From Mycolicibacterium sp. CBMA 226 (lineage in GTDB: Bacteria; Actinomycetota; Actinomycetes; Mycobacteriales; Mycobacteriaceae), in NCBI RefSeq assembly GCF_009729075.1, contig NZ_VTGY01000014.1, positions 158,635 to 222,634 on the forward strand: a DNA stretch of 64,000 nt, read 5' to 3'. Shown piece by piece: positions 45,040-55,110 of this stretch (position 1 is its first letter; each line of letters starts with the position of its first letter). The position numbers and the translations under genes are program-made. The notes beneath the pieces are model-generated. The model did no database searches. It was not told where the DNA came from and was given only the letters and a program-made list of their open reading frames with translations.

Positions 45040-48000
45040 GAAACAGCCGCCGGGTCCAGTGCGGTCAGCACGTCGTCGTGGTCCATCTCAGCGATCTCCA
45101 GGTAGAGCTCGGCGACCATTTCCAGTCTGTCGCTGCCGTCCTCGCGACCGATGAGCCGCCGCGCCAGTTTCCCCGCGGTCCGGGCCGCGAAGATGTCCGG
45201 CACGCCGACCGTCGGAGTGTCCAGCCACTTCCGGATCCGCGCAACGGTGGCGGTCGCCAGCACCGAGTCACCACCGAGCTCGAAGAAGTCCTCGTCAACG
45301 CCGACGTCACCGGCAACGGCCAGGACCTCCGAAACGATCGCCACCAGCGCCCGCTCCAACATGGTCTCCGGTAGCGCCCGGCCGGCGCCTTCCGCCGTCT
45401 TGACCAGCGCCGCAAGTTGACCGGCCGCGGCCCGGCGGTCGGTCTTGCCGCCGACGGTGAACGGAATCGCGGCAACCACCTGAATCTGCCGCGGGATCAT
45501 GTGCGGCGGTACGAGTTCGGCCACCGCCGCACCGATGCGCTCGGTGGTCAGCTCCGGATCGTCAACCGAGACCAGGGCGGCCAGCACGTCGTGCCCGCGC
45601 TCCCCGCCGGAGACCACACCGGCCACCGCGGCCCGCACACCGGGCACGCGCTGCAAGGCGGCTTCGACGTCACCGAGCTCGACGCGGTAACCGCTGATCT
45701 TCACGCGGTGGTCGGTGCGCCCGACGAACTCCAATACGCCGTCCGGTCGGTAGCGCGCCAAATCCCCTGAGCGGTACCAGGTTCGGCCCGCGTAGCGGAC
45801 GAAGCGGTCAGCGGTCAGGTCCGGCCGGCCGCGGTAGCCCGAGGCGATGCCACGGCCGGTGAACCACAGTTCGCCGGCCACCCAGTCGGGGCAGTCCTGA
45901 CCGGCCTCGTTGACCACCCGGCACGCGTTGTTGGTGAATGGCGCGCCGTACGGCACCGCCGGCGACGTGTCGGGTAGTTCGCCGGCCTCGAAAATGGTGG
46001 CGTGGATAGCGGTTTCGGTCGCGCCGCCCAGCCCGGCGACGCGCACGCCCGGTGCCTGCGCCTGCAGGTGCCGGACCATGGCAGTCCGGACCCAGTCGCC
46101 ACCGGTGAGCACCACGCGCACGGTGTCCAGACGCCCGGCACCGACCTCGACGAGCATCTCCAGCCAGCCCGGCAGGAAATTGAGCACCGTCACGCCATGC
46201 TCGGCGATGAGGGCGGCCCAGCGGTCGGGGTCACGCCGGTACGGCTCGTCGACGACCACGATGCTGCCACCGGTCGCGAGCGTGGCGAACATGTCGAGAA
46301 CCGACAGGTCGCACTCCAGGGTCGCCAGCGCCAGGCAGCGGTCAGCCGGCCCGATGTTGAAGTGGCCGTAGAGGAATTCGGCAGTGTTCATCGCCGCGTC
46401 GTGGGTGACCTCGACGCCCTTGGGCTCACCGGTGGAGCCGGAGGTGAACAGCACGTAGGCCAGCTCGTGCGGATCGGTGGCCGCCGGGACGAACGGTCCT
46501 TCGGCACGGCGGCCGATCCGCAGCGCCTCGGCCACGGTCAGCGACGGGCGCCACGACGGCACGAGGTCGCCGCAATAGAGCGCCATCCGGACGCCCCCGG
46601 TCGCCAGGGTCTTCTCCGTGCGCTCGGCCGGTTGATCCACCCCGATCGGCAGGTAGACCGCACCCGCTGCCAGGATGCCGAGCAGCGCGATGATCTGCTC
46701 TGCGCCCTTGGGGCCGAGCACGGCAACGGTGTCCCCCGGCCTGATGCCGGCAATCCGCAGCGCGGATGCGACAGCCGAAACTTCCTCGGCGAGTTCGGCA
46801 TACGTCCACCGCCGGGCCTCGCTGATCATCGCCGTGGCGGCCGGCCGGGCGGCAGCCGAGGCGAAGAAACCGGTGTGCAACGCCGCGCCGGTGGGCGCCG
46901 CGGTGCGGCTGTTGACTTCGTCGCGGACCGCGCGCTGGGCCGCTGACATCGGCTCCGGCGTGGGGGCCTCCCATGCGGTGTCGTCGATGGCCAGCCGCTC
47001 CAACTCGGCGATGTGCCGGGCGAACATGGCGTCGATGACGCCCTCTGGGAAGGCGTCCTCGCGCACATCCCAGTTCACCAGCACGCCGCCGTTGAACTCG
47101 GTCACCTGGGCGTCCAGCATCACCTGCGGCCCTTGCGAATTGATCCACCCCGGAGTGCCGAACGTCTCGATCACCGCCGAGCCGAACAGTTCGCCGAGGC
47201 CCAGGGCGCTGGTGAACACGACCGGCGCCAGGACCTGGGTTCCGCGGTGCCGGCTCAGGTCCCGCAGCACCTCTAGGCCCGAGTAACCGGAATGTGCTGC
47301 GGCAGTGCGGAATGCGTCTTGCACGACGCCGCAGCGCGCCGTCGCGGTGGCCGCGTCCGTCAGGTCGACGTCGAGCAGCAGCGAGGACGTGAAGTCACCC
47401 ACCATGCGGTCGACATCGGCGTGGCGTTGCTCGCGCCCGAACAGCGGCACATTCAGCAGGAAGCGCTGCCCGGCCGACCAGCAGGCCAGGGCATCGGAGA
47501 AGGACGCCGCCAGCGCCATCGCGGGCGTGATCCCACGCCGGCGGGCCGCGGCATACAGGGCGTCCCGCACATCAGGAGCCAGCCAGTGCCAGCGGCGGGT
47601 GGTGTGCCGCGGGTCGTTCTGCTCAGCGGTCGGGACCAGCGGAAGTCGCGGTGGATCGGGAAGTTCCGGAAGCTGCTCGCCCCACCACTGCCGATCAACT
47701 TCGGCTTTGGGATCGGGCTGCGCCGCCGACTGCGCCACAGCCATGCGGTATTCACGGTACGTGTAGGTCAGTGGAGCGAGGTCGACACCGCGGTACAGGG
47801 CCGCGAGATCGGCCATCAGGGTGCGGTAGCTCATGGCATCGGCAGCCTGCATGTCCAGGTCGACGTGCAGGCGGGTGGCGCCGTCCGGGAGCAGGGTCAG
47901 GGTCAGCTCGAAGACCTGGTCGGTCAATTGCTGATGCGCCTTGTGGCGCTGGGTGGCGGCCAGGTGCTGTGCGATCTGTCCGGCCGGCATGGCCCGCAGG

Positions 48001-48542
48001 TCGGTGACCGTCACCGGGAAGTCGCCGTCGAGCGCGCCGATGCGCTGCGTGCCGTCGGCCAGGAACTGCACGCGCAGCATCGGGTGCCGCGCCGCCAATG
48101 CCGTTGCCGCAGCGGTCAATCGCTGCACATCGACGCCGTGGCCGTCGAATTCGACGTAGAGGTGGCCGGCGACGCCACCCAGTTGTTGGTCGTCCTCCCG
48201 GCCGATCCACATGGCGTGCTGCATCGGCGCCAGCTCGAACGGCTCGTCGGGTTCCCCGCCATGAGCTGAATCAGATTGCACTGCTGCCGAATCGGTGTGC
48301 TGCAGACCGCCTGCAGCCGACAACAGGTCGGACCAGGCCGCGATGGTCGGCTCCGCGGCCAATGCCGCGAAGTCGATGTCGATGCCCAGCTTCCGCCAGC
48401 GCCCCGCCAGCGACATCATGCGGATCGAGTCCAGCCCCTGACCGATCAGGTCGGCACCGGGGTCGAGGGAGTCCGCACGGGCACCCAGCAGTTCGGCAAC
48501 CTCCTCGCGGATAGCCTGCGAATTCACTGCCACGACGCCCAC
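45036..48542 (-). CDS. mbtB: Mycobactin non-ribosomal peptide synthetase MbtB (ArCP-Cy-A-PCP)
   Basis: Receives salicylate from MbtA, couples it to Ser/Thr and cyclises to the oxazoline ring. The 1168-residue protein has an aryl carrier domain (DLIGQGLDSIRMM, Ser ~40), a cyclisation-type condensation domain (about 85-520; D-x4-D-x2-S motif DMQAADAMS), adenylation (about 560-1010; LFTSGSTGEPKGVEVTH), and a peptidyl carrier (FFELGGDSVLATA, ~1105). No thioesterase domain follows. GTG 48542 follows GGGAGGG by a few bases; expression is under the IdeR-type boxes at 48561-48599. First gene of the leftward mbtB-T-C-D-E-F-G-H operon. Confidence 0.96.
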   Translation of the reverse strand: MGVVAVNSQAIREEVAELLGARADSLDPGADLIGQGLDSIRMMSLAGRWRKLGIDIDFAALAAEPTIAAWSDLLSAAGGLQHTDSAAVQSDSAHGGEPDEPFELAPMQHAMWIGREDDQQLGGVAGHLYVEFDGHGVDVQRLTAAATALAARHPMLRVQFLADGTQRIGALDGDFPVTVTDLRAMPAGQIAQHLAATQRHKAHQQLTDQVFELTLTLLPDGATRLHVDLDMQAADAMSYRTLMADLAALYRGVDLAPLTYTYREYRMAVAQSAAQPDPKAEVDRQWWGEQLPELPDPPRLPLVPTAEQNDPRHTTRRWHWLAPDVRDALYAAARRRGITPAMALAASFSDALACWSAGQRFLLNVPLFGREQRHADVDRMVGDFTSSLLLDVDLTDAATATARCGVVQDAFRTAAAHSGYSGLEVLRDLSRHRGTQVLAPVVFTSALGLGELFGSAVIETFGTPGWINSQGPQVMLDAQVTEFNGGVLVNWDVREDAFPEGVIDAMFARHIAELERLAIDDTAWEAPTPEPMSAAQRAVRDEVNSRTAAPTGAALHTGFFASAAARPAATAMISEARRWTYAELAEEVSAVASALRIAGIRPGDTVAVLGPKGAEQIIALLGILAAGAVYLPIGVDQPAERTEKTLATGGVRMALYCGDLVPSWRPSLTVAEALRIGRRAEGPFVPAATDPHELAYVLFTSGSTGEPKGVEVTHDAAMNTAEFLYGHFNIGPADRCLALATLECDLSVLDMFATLATGGSIVVVDEPYRRDPDRWAALIAEHGVTVLNFLPGWLEMLVEVGAGRLDTVRVVLTGGDWVRTAMVRHLQAQAPGVRVAGLGGATETAIHATIFEAGELPDTSPAVPYGAPFTNNACRVVNEAGQDCPDWVAGELWFTGRGIASGYRGRPDLTADRFVRYAGRTWYRSGDLARYRPDGVLEFVGRTDHRVKISGYRVELGDVEAALQRVPGVRAAVAGVVSGGERGHDVLAALVSVDDPELTTERIGAAVAELVPPHMIPRQIQVVAAIPFTVGGKTDRRAAAGQLAALVKTAEGAGRALPETMLERALVAIVSEVLAVAGDVGVDEDFFELGGDSVLATATVARIRKWLDTPTVGVPDIFAARTAGKLARRLIGREDGSDRLEMVAELYLEIAEMDHDDVLTALDPAAVS

Positions 48543-48560
48543 AACACCCTCCCGAATAGT

Positions 48561-48579
48561 TAAAGACAGGCTGCCCTAA
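48561..48579. promoter_or_regulatory. IdeR box 1 (mbtB side)
   Basis: TAAAGACAGGCTGCCCTAA agrees with the 19-bp IdeR consensus TTAGGTTAGGCTAACCTAA at 13 positions, mainly in the right half. It overlaps the probable mbtB -10 region (TAACTAT on the minus strand). IdeR with Fe2+ represses siderophore genes. Confidence 0.6.
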
Positions 48580-48580
48580 T

Positions 48581-48599
48581 TTTGATTAGGCTACCCTAT
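48581..48599. promoter_or_regulatory. IdeR box 2 (mbtA side)
   Basis: TTTGATTAGGCTACCCTAT agrees with the IdeR consensus at 15 of 19 positions and overlaps TATATT (48597-48602), a likely mbtA -10. Two adjacent boxes between mbtB and mbtA repeat the arrangement known in M. tuberculosis. Confidence 0.75.
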
Positions 48600-48637
48600 A
48601 TTTCGACTGGCTCCATACCTACCCCGAGGGACCTGCC

Positions 48638-50284
48638 GTGACGCGCACCACTGCCTCCATCGAGGCCGATCAGAAGTTGCTGAATGGATTCGTTCCGTTT
48701 CCGCACGATCGGGCCGAGCGCTACCGCCAGATGGGCTATTGGGCAGGAAAACCATTGGAGCTAATCCTTTCCGACGCAGCGCGCCAGTGGCCGGGCCGCA
48801 TCGCAGTCATCGATTCGACCGCGTCGTACACATTTGCTGAACTTGATCAACTGGCCTCGGCAGCGGCGGCCGGGTTCGCCGCGCTCGGCATCGGGGCCGG
48901 CGACCGGGTTCTGCTACAGGTACCCAACACCGCGACCTTCGCCATCGCCCTGTTCGGGCTGCTGCGCGCGGGTGCGGTGCCGGTGATGTGCCTGCCCGCC
49001 CATCGCCGCGCGGAACTCGGCCATTTCGCGACGGTCAGCGGCGCGGTCGCCCTCGTCATCGCCGACCGGTTCGGCGGATTCGACTACCGCGACATGGCGC
49101 GCGAGCTCGTCGCCGAGCACCCGCGCCTCCGGCACGTGATCGTCGACGGCGAAGCCGGCGAATTCACCAGCTGGCGTTCCCTTTTCGGCCACGCCCCGGT
49201 ACCGGCGCCGACTGTCGATACCGCGGAACCCGCGCTGCTCCTGGTATCCGGCGGCACCACCGGAGCGCCGAAGCTGATCCCCCGCACCCACGACGACTAC
49301 TACTACAACGCCACCGCAAGTGCCGCCCTGTGCGAAATGACCTGCGACGACGTGTATCTGACGGTGCTACCTGCGGCGCACAACTTCCCGTTGTCGTGCC
49401 CGGGCATGCTCGGCGCCATGTCCGTGGGCGCCACCACCGTCTTGACCACCGACCCCAGCCCCGAGTCCGCGTTCGCCACCATCGTCCGGCACCGAGTCAC
49501 CGTCTGCGCGCTGGTGCCCGCGCTGGCCAATTTGTGGACCCAGGCCTGTGATTGGGAACCGCAGCGCCCCAACACCTTGCGACTCCTCCAGGTCGGCGGC
49601 GCCAAACTCTCCGCGCCAGATGCGGCGGCCGCCCGCGCCGCCCTCACCCCCGGCCTGCAGCAGGTCTTCGGCATGGCCGAAGGACTGATCAACTACACCC
49701 GCCCCGGCGACGATCCCGAATTGCTCGATCACACCCAAGGGGCACCGCTGTGCCCGGACGACGAACTGCGCATCGTCGACGACGAAGGTGCCGATGTGCC
49801 GATCGGCGGCGAAGGCGAACTCCTGGTGCGCGGGCCCTACACCCTCAACGGCTACTACCGCGCCCCATCGGACAACGAGCGGTCGTTCAGCCCCGACGGC
49901 TTCTACCGCAGCGGAGATCGTGTGCGCCGCAGAGCCGACGGCTACCTCGAGGTCACCGGACGCATCAAGGACGTCATTCACCGCGGCGGAGAAACCATCT
50001 CGGCGCTCGATCTCGAGGAGCATCTGCTCACGCACCCGTCGATCTGGGCTGCCGCCGCGATTCCGGTACCCGACCCGTACCTGGGCGAAAAGATCTGTGC
50101 GGTGGTCGTTTTCAGCGGGCCCGCGGTGAGTCTGACGGACCTCAACGGCTACCTCGACGACCGCGGTGTGGCGGTGCACAGCCGGCCCGACACCCTCATC
50201 GCGCAGCCGGCACTGCCGGTGACCGCGGTCGGCAAAGTCGACAAGAAGGCCATCACAAGAGCCATCGCCACCGCCACGACCTGA
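48638..50284 (+). CDS. mbtA: Salicyl-AMP ligase MbtA
   Basis: Activates salicylate with ATP and loads it on the aryl carrier of MbtB. The 548-residue stand-alone adenylation enzyme has the phosphate loop VSGGTTGAPKLIPRTHDDY (~208), the NYYY-type aryl-acid motif region DDYYYNATAS, and the C-terminal GRIKDVIHRGGETIS with the catalytic Lys in VGKVDKKA. GTG 48638 follows GAGGGA. It is divergent from mbtB and has its own IdeR box. Confidence 0.96.
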   Translation: MTRTTASIEADQKLLNGFVPFPHDRAERYRQMGYWAGKPLELILSDAARQWPGRIAVIDSTASYTFAELDQLASAAAAGFAALGIGAGDRVLLQVPNTATFAIALFGLLRAGAVPVMCLPAHRRAELGHFATVSGAVALVIADRFGGFDYRDMARELVAEHPRLRHVIVDGEAGEFTSWRSLFGHAPVPAPTVDTAEPALLLVSGGTTGAPKLIPRTHDDYYYNATASAALCEMTCDDVYLTVLPAAHNFPLSCPGMLGAMSVGATTVLTTDPSPESAFATIVRHRVTVCALVPALANLWTQACDWEPQRPNTLRLLQVGGAKLSAPDAAAARAALTPGLQQVFGMAEGLINYTRPGDDPELLDHTQGAPLCPDDELRIVDDEGADVPIGGEGELLVRGPYTLNGYYRAPSDNERSFSPDGFYRSGDRVRRRADGYLEVTGRIKDVIHRGGETISALDLEEHLLTHPSIWAAAAIPVPDPYLGEKICAVVVFSGPAVSLTDLNGYLDDRGVAVHSRPDTLIAQPALPVTAVGKVDKKAITRAIATATT

Positions 50285-50328
50285 CCAGCACATCCGTCAG
50301 CTCGCCAAACACAAGGAGCCTGTCCCCC

Positions 50329-50997
50329 ATGTCCGATACTCCGAAGACTCTGCGCGAGTACATCACCAACACGGCGATCAACACCGTGCCACCGCTGATC
50401 GCGTACTACGTGCTGCGTGTGTTCGACTTCGAGCCGTACCTGGCGCTGGTCGGAGCGATCATCACCGCGGCCGTGCAGGGCGCGCTCACCATGGTGCGAA
50501 AGCGGAAGGTCGAGCCCGCCAACGTCGTGGTCATCGTCGGCGCCGCGTGCTCACTGGCCATTGCGCTCACCACCAAGAACCCGCGCATCGTCCAGGCCCT
50601 CGAGCTCGTCCCGATGTCGCTGCTGGTGTGGTCGTTCGCCATCAGCGGGCTGCTGCGCAAGCCGAATTCGAAGAAGATGGCCGGCGTCATCTCCCCCGCC
50701 CTCGCCGAAGCAGCCCTGCCCGACCGGGGCTGGACCGAGCAGAACGTCCAGGACTGGCACCGGTTGCACACGCGGCTGTGCGTCGGGCTGGGGCTCCTCT
50801 GCGGTTTCTATCCCGTCTTCGCCCTGTACATGATCTTCAACTACCCGGTCGACATCTCGCAGTTCGTCATCGTCGCGACCGGTCCCACCCTCGTGGTGCT
50901 CTGCATCGCGTTCGCGGTCACCCGCATTCGCCGGTTCATCGGACAGCACGATTTCGCGTCTGCCGACGTCGCGGTGATCCGCACGGGCTCTGAGTAG
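50329..50997 (+). CDS. VC0807-like polytopic membrane protein
   Basis: ATG 50329 with AAGGAG upstream gives 222 residues with about six hydrophobic segments (LIAYYVLRVFDF, AIITAAVQGAL, VVVIVGAACSLAIAL, MSLLVWSFAISGLL, LCVGLGLLCGFYPVFALYMIF, FVIVATGPTLVVLCIAFAV). The overall pattern fits VC0807/DUF3159-type membrane proteins of unknown function. It is 44 bp after mbtA on the same strand, so it should share the iron-regulated promoter. A role in siderophore transport or membrane placement is inference from position only. Confidence 0.75.
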   Translation: MSDTPKTLREYITNTAINTVPPLIAYYVLRVFDFEPYLALVGAIITAAVQGALTMVRKRKVEPANVVVIVGAACSLAIALTTKNPRIVQALELVPMSLLVWSFAISGLLRKPNSKKMAGVISPALAEAALPDRGWTEQNVQDWHRLHTRLCVGLGLLCGFYPVFALYMIFNYPVDISQFVIVATGPTLVVLCIAFAVTRIRRFIGQHDFASADVAVIRTGSE

Positions 50998-51040
50998 TCA
51001 CACTCATCCGCGGCCCGCCCCACTCGGGCATCATCAGCTC

Positions 51041-52381
51041 ATGCCGAGACTGTTGCCCGAGTTCCGCGCCGTGATCGACGGCACCGCGCCCGACCGCGAC
51101 CGCAGCATCGATGTGGCGCGCCTCAGTGCGCTGCTGGTGGTGATGTTCGGCCACTGCGCGCTGCTCCTCGCCACCATCACCGCCGACGGCGTCCAGATCG
51201 GCAACACCCTGGGCGCAGTGCCGCGTCTGCAACCGGCGACCTGGGTGCTCCAGGTCATGCCGCTGTTCTTCTTCGCCGGAGCCGCCGCCGGCGTGCACAG
51301 CTGGCGGGACGGAACCCCTTGGGGCACCTGGCTTTTCACCCGGGCACAACGTCTGTGCCGACCGGCACTGTGGTATCTCGCCGCCTGGACGGTCGCCCTC
51401 ATCGCGGTGCGGTTCACCATGGGCATCGAGTCCGCCGCCGCGCTCGGCAACGAGGCGGTGGCGCTGCTCTGGTTCCTCGGCACCTACCTGATCGTGCTGG
51501 CATTCGTCCCCGCATTGGCCCGGTTACGGTCGGGACGATCGGCCGTGCTGGTGGTCGCTGTCCTCCTGGCGGTCGCGGCACTCGGAGACTGGGCCCGGAT
51601 CAGCACGCACACGCTGGAGGCCGGCGCGGCGAATCTGATCGTGGTCTGGCTGATCCCGATGGTCATCGGTGCGGCCTACGTCCACCGCTTCGTCACCCCC
51701 GGCACGGCGCTGATCGTGGCCGCCGGCACGCTGGCCGTCCAGGTGCTGATCGCCGAATTCGGACCATATGACGTGTCACTGGTCGTCACCGGCACCGAGC
51801 ACATGTCCAACGTGACACCGCCGACGCTTTTGCTTGCCCTGCAGTGCATCTGGATGCCGAGCCTGTTCGTCGTCTGCGCCGGTGCCGTCCGCCGTCTGGC
51901 CGAGCGACCCCGGGTCTGGTACCTGATCGTGGTCGGAAACAGCGGGGCAATGACGTTGTACCTGTGGCACATTGCGGCCATCGCGATCGCGACGTTCGGC
52001 CTTCACGCCGTCGGCCTGGACGCCTACGACCCGGCGGCCCCATACTTCTGGCGCAACATCGCGATCCGGGCGATGGTCTTCGCGGTGGTGATGACGGCGA
52101 TGTTCCTGCTGCTGTCCCCGCTCGAGCACAACCCGTTGCGATGGTGGGATACCCGGGTCCGGGCGACGGGACTCCCGTCGGTGGTCGCCGGTGTGCTGGT
52201 CTGCGCCGCCGGCGTGGCGTTGTTGCTGATGGCCAAGAACGGATTGGGCACGGGCGCCGGCTGGATACTGTTGGGCCTCTTCACCGTTGCGCTCGTCGGC
52301 GCCCGGATCAGTGCGGGGCGGCCGCCGGCGCGCCGCGTGACGACCGAGCGCGACCCCGCCTCCGGGCTCAGTGTGCGCTGA
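51041..52381 (+). CDS. Acyltransferase-3 family membrane protein
   Basis: The 446-residue protein has ten or more membrane segments and the opening signature of acyltransferase-3 (OafA/NodX) proteins, DRSIDVARLSALLVVMFGHCALL, with a conserved His (~37), and RAQRLCRPALWY after the third segment. Such proteins move acetyl or longer acyl groups across the membrane to sugars or lipids. It is 43 bp after the VC0807-like gene and in line with mbtA, so possibly in the same transcript. Target unknown. Its 3' end overlaps the convergent peptidase gene by 14 bp. Confidence 0.85.
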   Translation: MPRLLPEFRAVIDGTAPDRDRSIDVARLSALLVVMFGHCALLLATITADGVQIGNTLGAVPRLQPATWVLQVMPLFFFAGAAAGVHSWRDGTPWGTWLFTRAQRLCRPALWYLAAWTVALIAVRFTMGIESAAALGNEAVALLWFLGTYLIVLAFVPALARLRSGRSAVLVVAVLLAVAALGDWARISTHTLEAGAANLIVVWLIPMVIGAAYVHRFVTPGTALIVAAGTLAVQVLIAEFGPYDVSLVVTGTEHMSNVTPPTLLLALQCIWMPSLFVVCAGAVRRLAERPRVWYLIVVGNSGAMTLYLWHIAAIAIATFGLHAVGLDAYDPAAPYFWRNIAIRAMVFAVVMTAMFLLLSPLEHNPLRWWDTRVRATGLPSVVAGVLVCAAGVALLLMAKNGLGTGAGWILLGLFTVALVGARISAGRPPARRVTTERDPASGLSVR

Positions 52382-53078
52382 CGAACGTCACGGTCGGTGT
52401 CGGCGCGTCCTTGACCAGGGTCGGCCCTGACGTGGAGATGACGTACGCCTCGTTGCCCGTCGGGTAGCCGCCGCCGTTGGTCGAGATGTGTACGTGGGTG
52501 TAGTGATTGGCGTCGGGGCCGCCGTAGTCCGGCATCCGGTGGGCAGTGCCATCGGGGAAATAGATCGCCTGGCGCCAGATCACATGGTTCAGATCGAACC
52601 GTTGCGCGTTGGCCAGCACGTACGCCAGCACGCGGTCCCCCAACGCCTTGCCCGCCGACGACCCGTAGTCGGGCACCATCACGTCCAGCGCCAGGCCTTC
52701 GGGATGCCAGCGCAGCGCGTCGGGCCGGACACCGATCATCGTGTGGATCTCCGGGAACATCGCACTGACAGCCCGCTCGGCGAGGATGGTGTCGACTTGC
52801 AGCCCGCGCTCGGCGGCGACGCCCACCGGCAAAGCCATGGTGCGCACCATGGCGCGGGAGCTCTCGGCCGCCTCGGCCACGATCAGCGAACCCGGATGCG
52901 AGGCGGTCGGCTCGGCCAGAACCACTTGCGCGCAGCAGACGTCCACCTCAGTGGCGGCGGTGACCGCCTGCGTCGCGGTACCCGCAGTGACGAACGCCGC
53001 GGCCGGCATGACGAGCGCGGCCAGAGCCATCGACCGGCGGCGTGCGCGCGCGTCGGTAGCTAACCCGGGCCTGTCCAC
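52368..53078 (-). CDS. Secreted M15-like (VanY-type) peptidase domain protein
   Basis: The 236-residue product starts with a signal peptide (about residues 16-40, SMALAALVMPAAAFVTAGTA). The C-terminal ~120 residues carry WHPEGLALDVMVPD and ANHYTHVHIS, the H-x(6)-D and H-x-H pattern of zinc M15/D,D-carboxypeptidase-like folds, with a Gly/Pro-rich closing part (NGGGYPTGNEAYV). This C-terminal type occurs in many secreted actinobacterial proteins; peptidoglycan hydrolysis is likely but unproven. Start GTG 53078. Divergent from the MarR gene. Confidence 0.75.
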   Translation of the reverse strand: MDRPGLATDARARRRSMALAALVMPAAAFVTAGTATQAVTAATEVDVCCAQVVLAEPTASHPGSLIVAEAAESSRAMVRTMALPVGVAAERGLQVDTILAERAVSAMFPEIHTMIGVRPDALRWHPEGLALDVMVPDYGSSAGKALGDRVLAYVLANAQRFDLNHVIWRQAIYFPDGTAHRMPDYGGPDANHYTHVHISTNGGGYPTGNEAYVISTSGPTLVKDAPTPTVTFVSAH

Positions 53079-53169
53079 CGGTGCACCATACCCCGCAGGT
53101 CACCGTTTGGTAACGACTTACAAATTGACGCACGAGTAAATTTATACTAGGGACTGAGGAGGTGCCCCG

Positions 53170-53658
53170 GTGACAGCCTGTCCGAGAACCGCCACCCAGC
53201 CGTCGGCCGACGCCATCGCCGACGCACTCGTCACCGCATCGCGCCTGCTCCTGGACATCACGGCCCGCTCGGTTGCGGCCGTCGACGACACGCTCACGGT
53301 TCCCCAGTTGCGCGTTCTGGCAATCCTGGCGGCGCGCGGTCGCACCAACCTGACCACGCTGGCCGCGCAACTGGACGTACAACCGTCGACGATCGGGCGC
53401 ATGGCCGAGCGACTGGCCACCGCCGGGTTGATCGACCGGCACAAACACCCGAGCTCAGGCCGCGAAATCGTCGTCGAACTGACGCGCCGGGGACGCGCCG
53501 TCGTGGACACCGTGAGTGCCCACCGCCGCGCCGAGATCGCCCGGATCGTCGAGGACATGCCGGCCCGCGGGCGCACGGCCATGGTCCGTGCACTGCACGC
53601 GTTCACCGACGCCGGTGGCGAACCGCCCGCCGACGTCCCGGCCGGCCTGGACTTCTAG
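53170..53658 (+). CDS. MarR-family transcriptional regulator
   Basis: GTG 53170 with GAGGAGG upstream gives 162 residues. The winged helix is LTTLAAQLDVQPSTIGRMAERLATAGLIDRHKHPSSGREIVVELT (about residues 60-105), with the Arg-rich wing of MarR. Ligand and targets unknown. It lies between the M15-like gene (divergent) and mbtI (convergent, 4 bp between stops). The AT-rich leader contains AGTAAATTTATACT (53135-53148), a partly symmetrical sequence that may be the operator. Confidence 0.85.
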   Translation: MTACPRTATQPSADAIADALVTASRLLLDITARSVAAVDDTLTVPQLRVLAILAARGRTNLTTLAAQLDVQPSTIGRMAERLATAGLIDRHKHPSSGREIVVELTRRGRAVVDTVSAHRRAEIARIVEDMPARGRTAMVRALHAFTDAGGEPPADVPAGLDF

Positions 53659-53662
53659 CAGT

Positions 53663-55030
<1,368 letters not shown>

Positions 55031-55110
55031 CTGGAAATACAGGGTCCACCCCTGTGATGCATGCCCCAGCGCCCGTTTCCGCCTTCGCGACGGCTCAGGC
55101 CAGCGACGGC

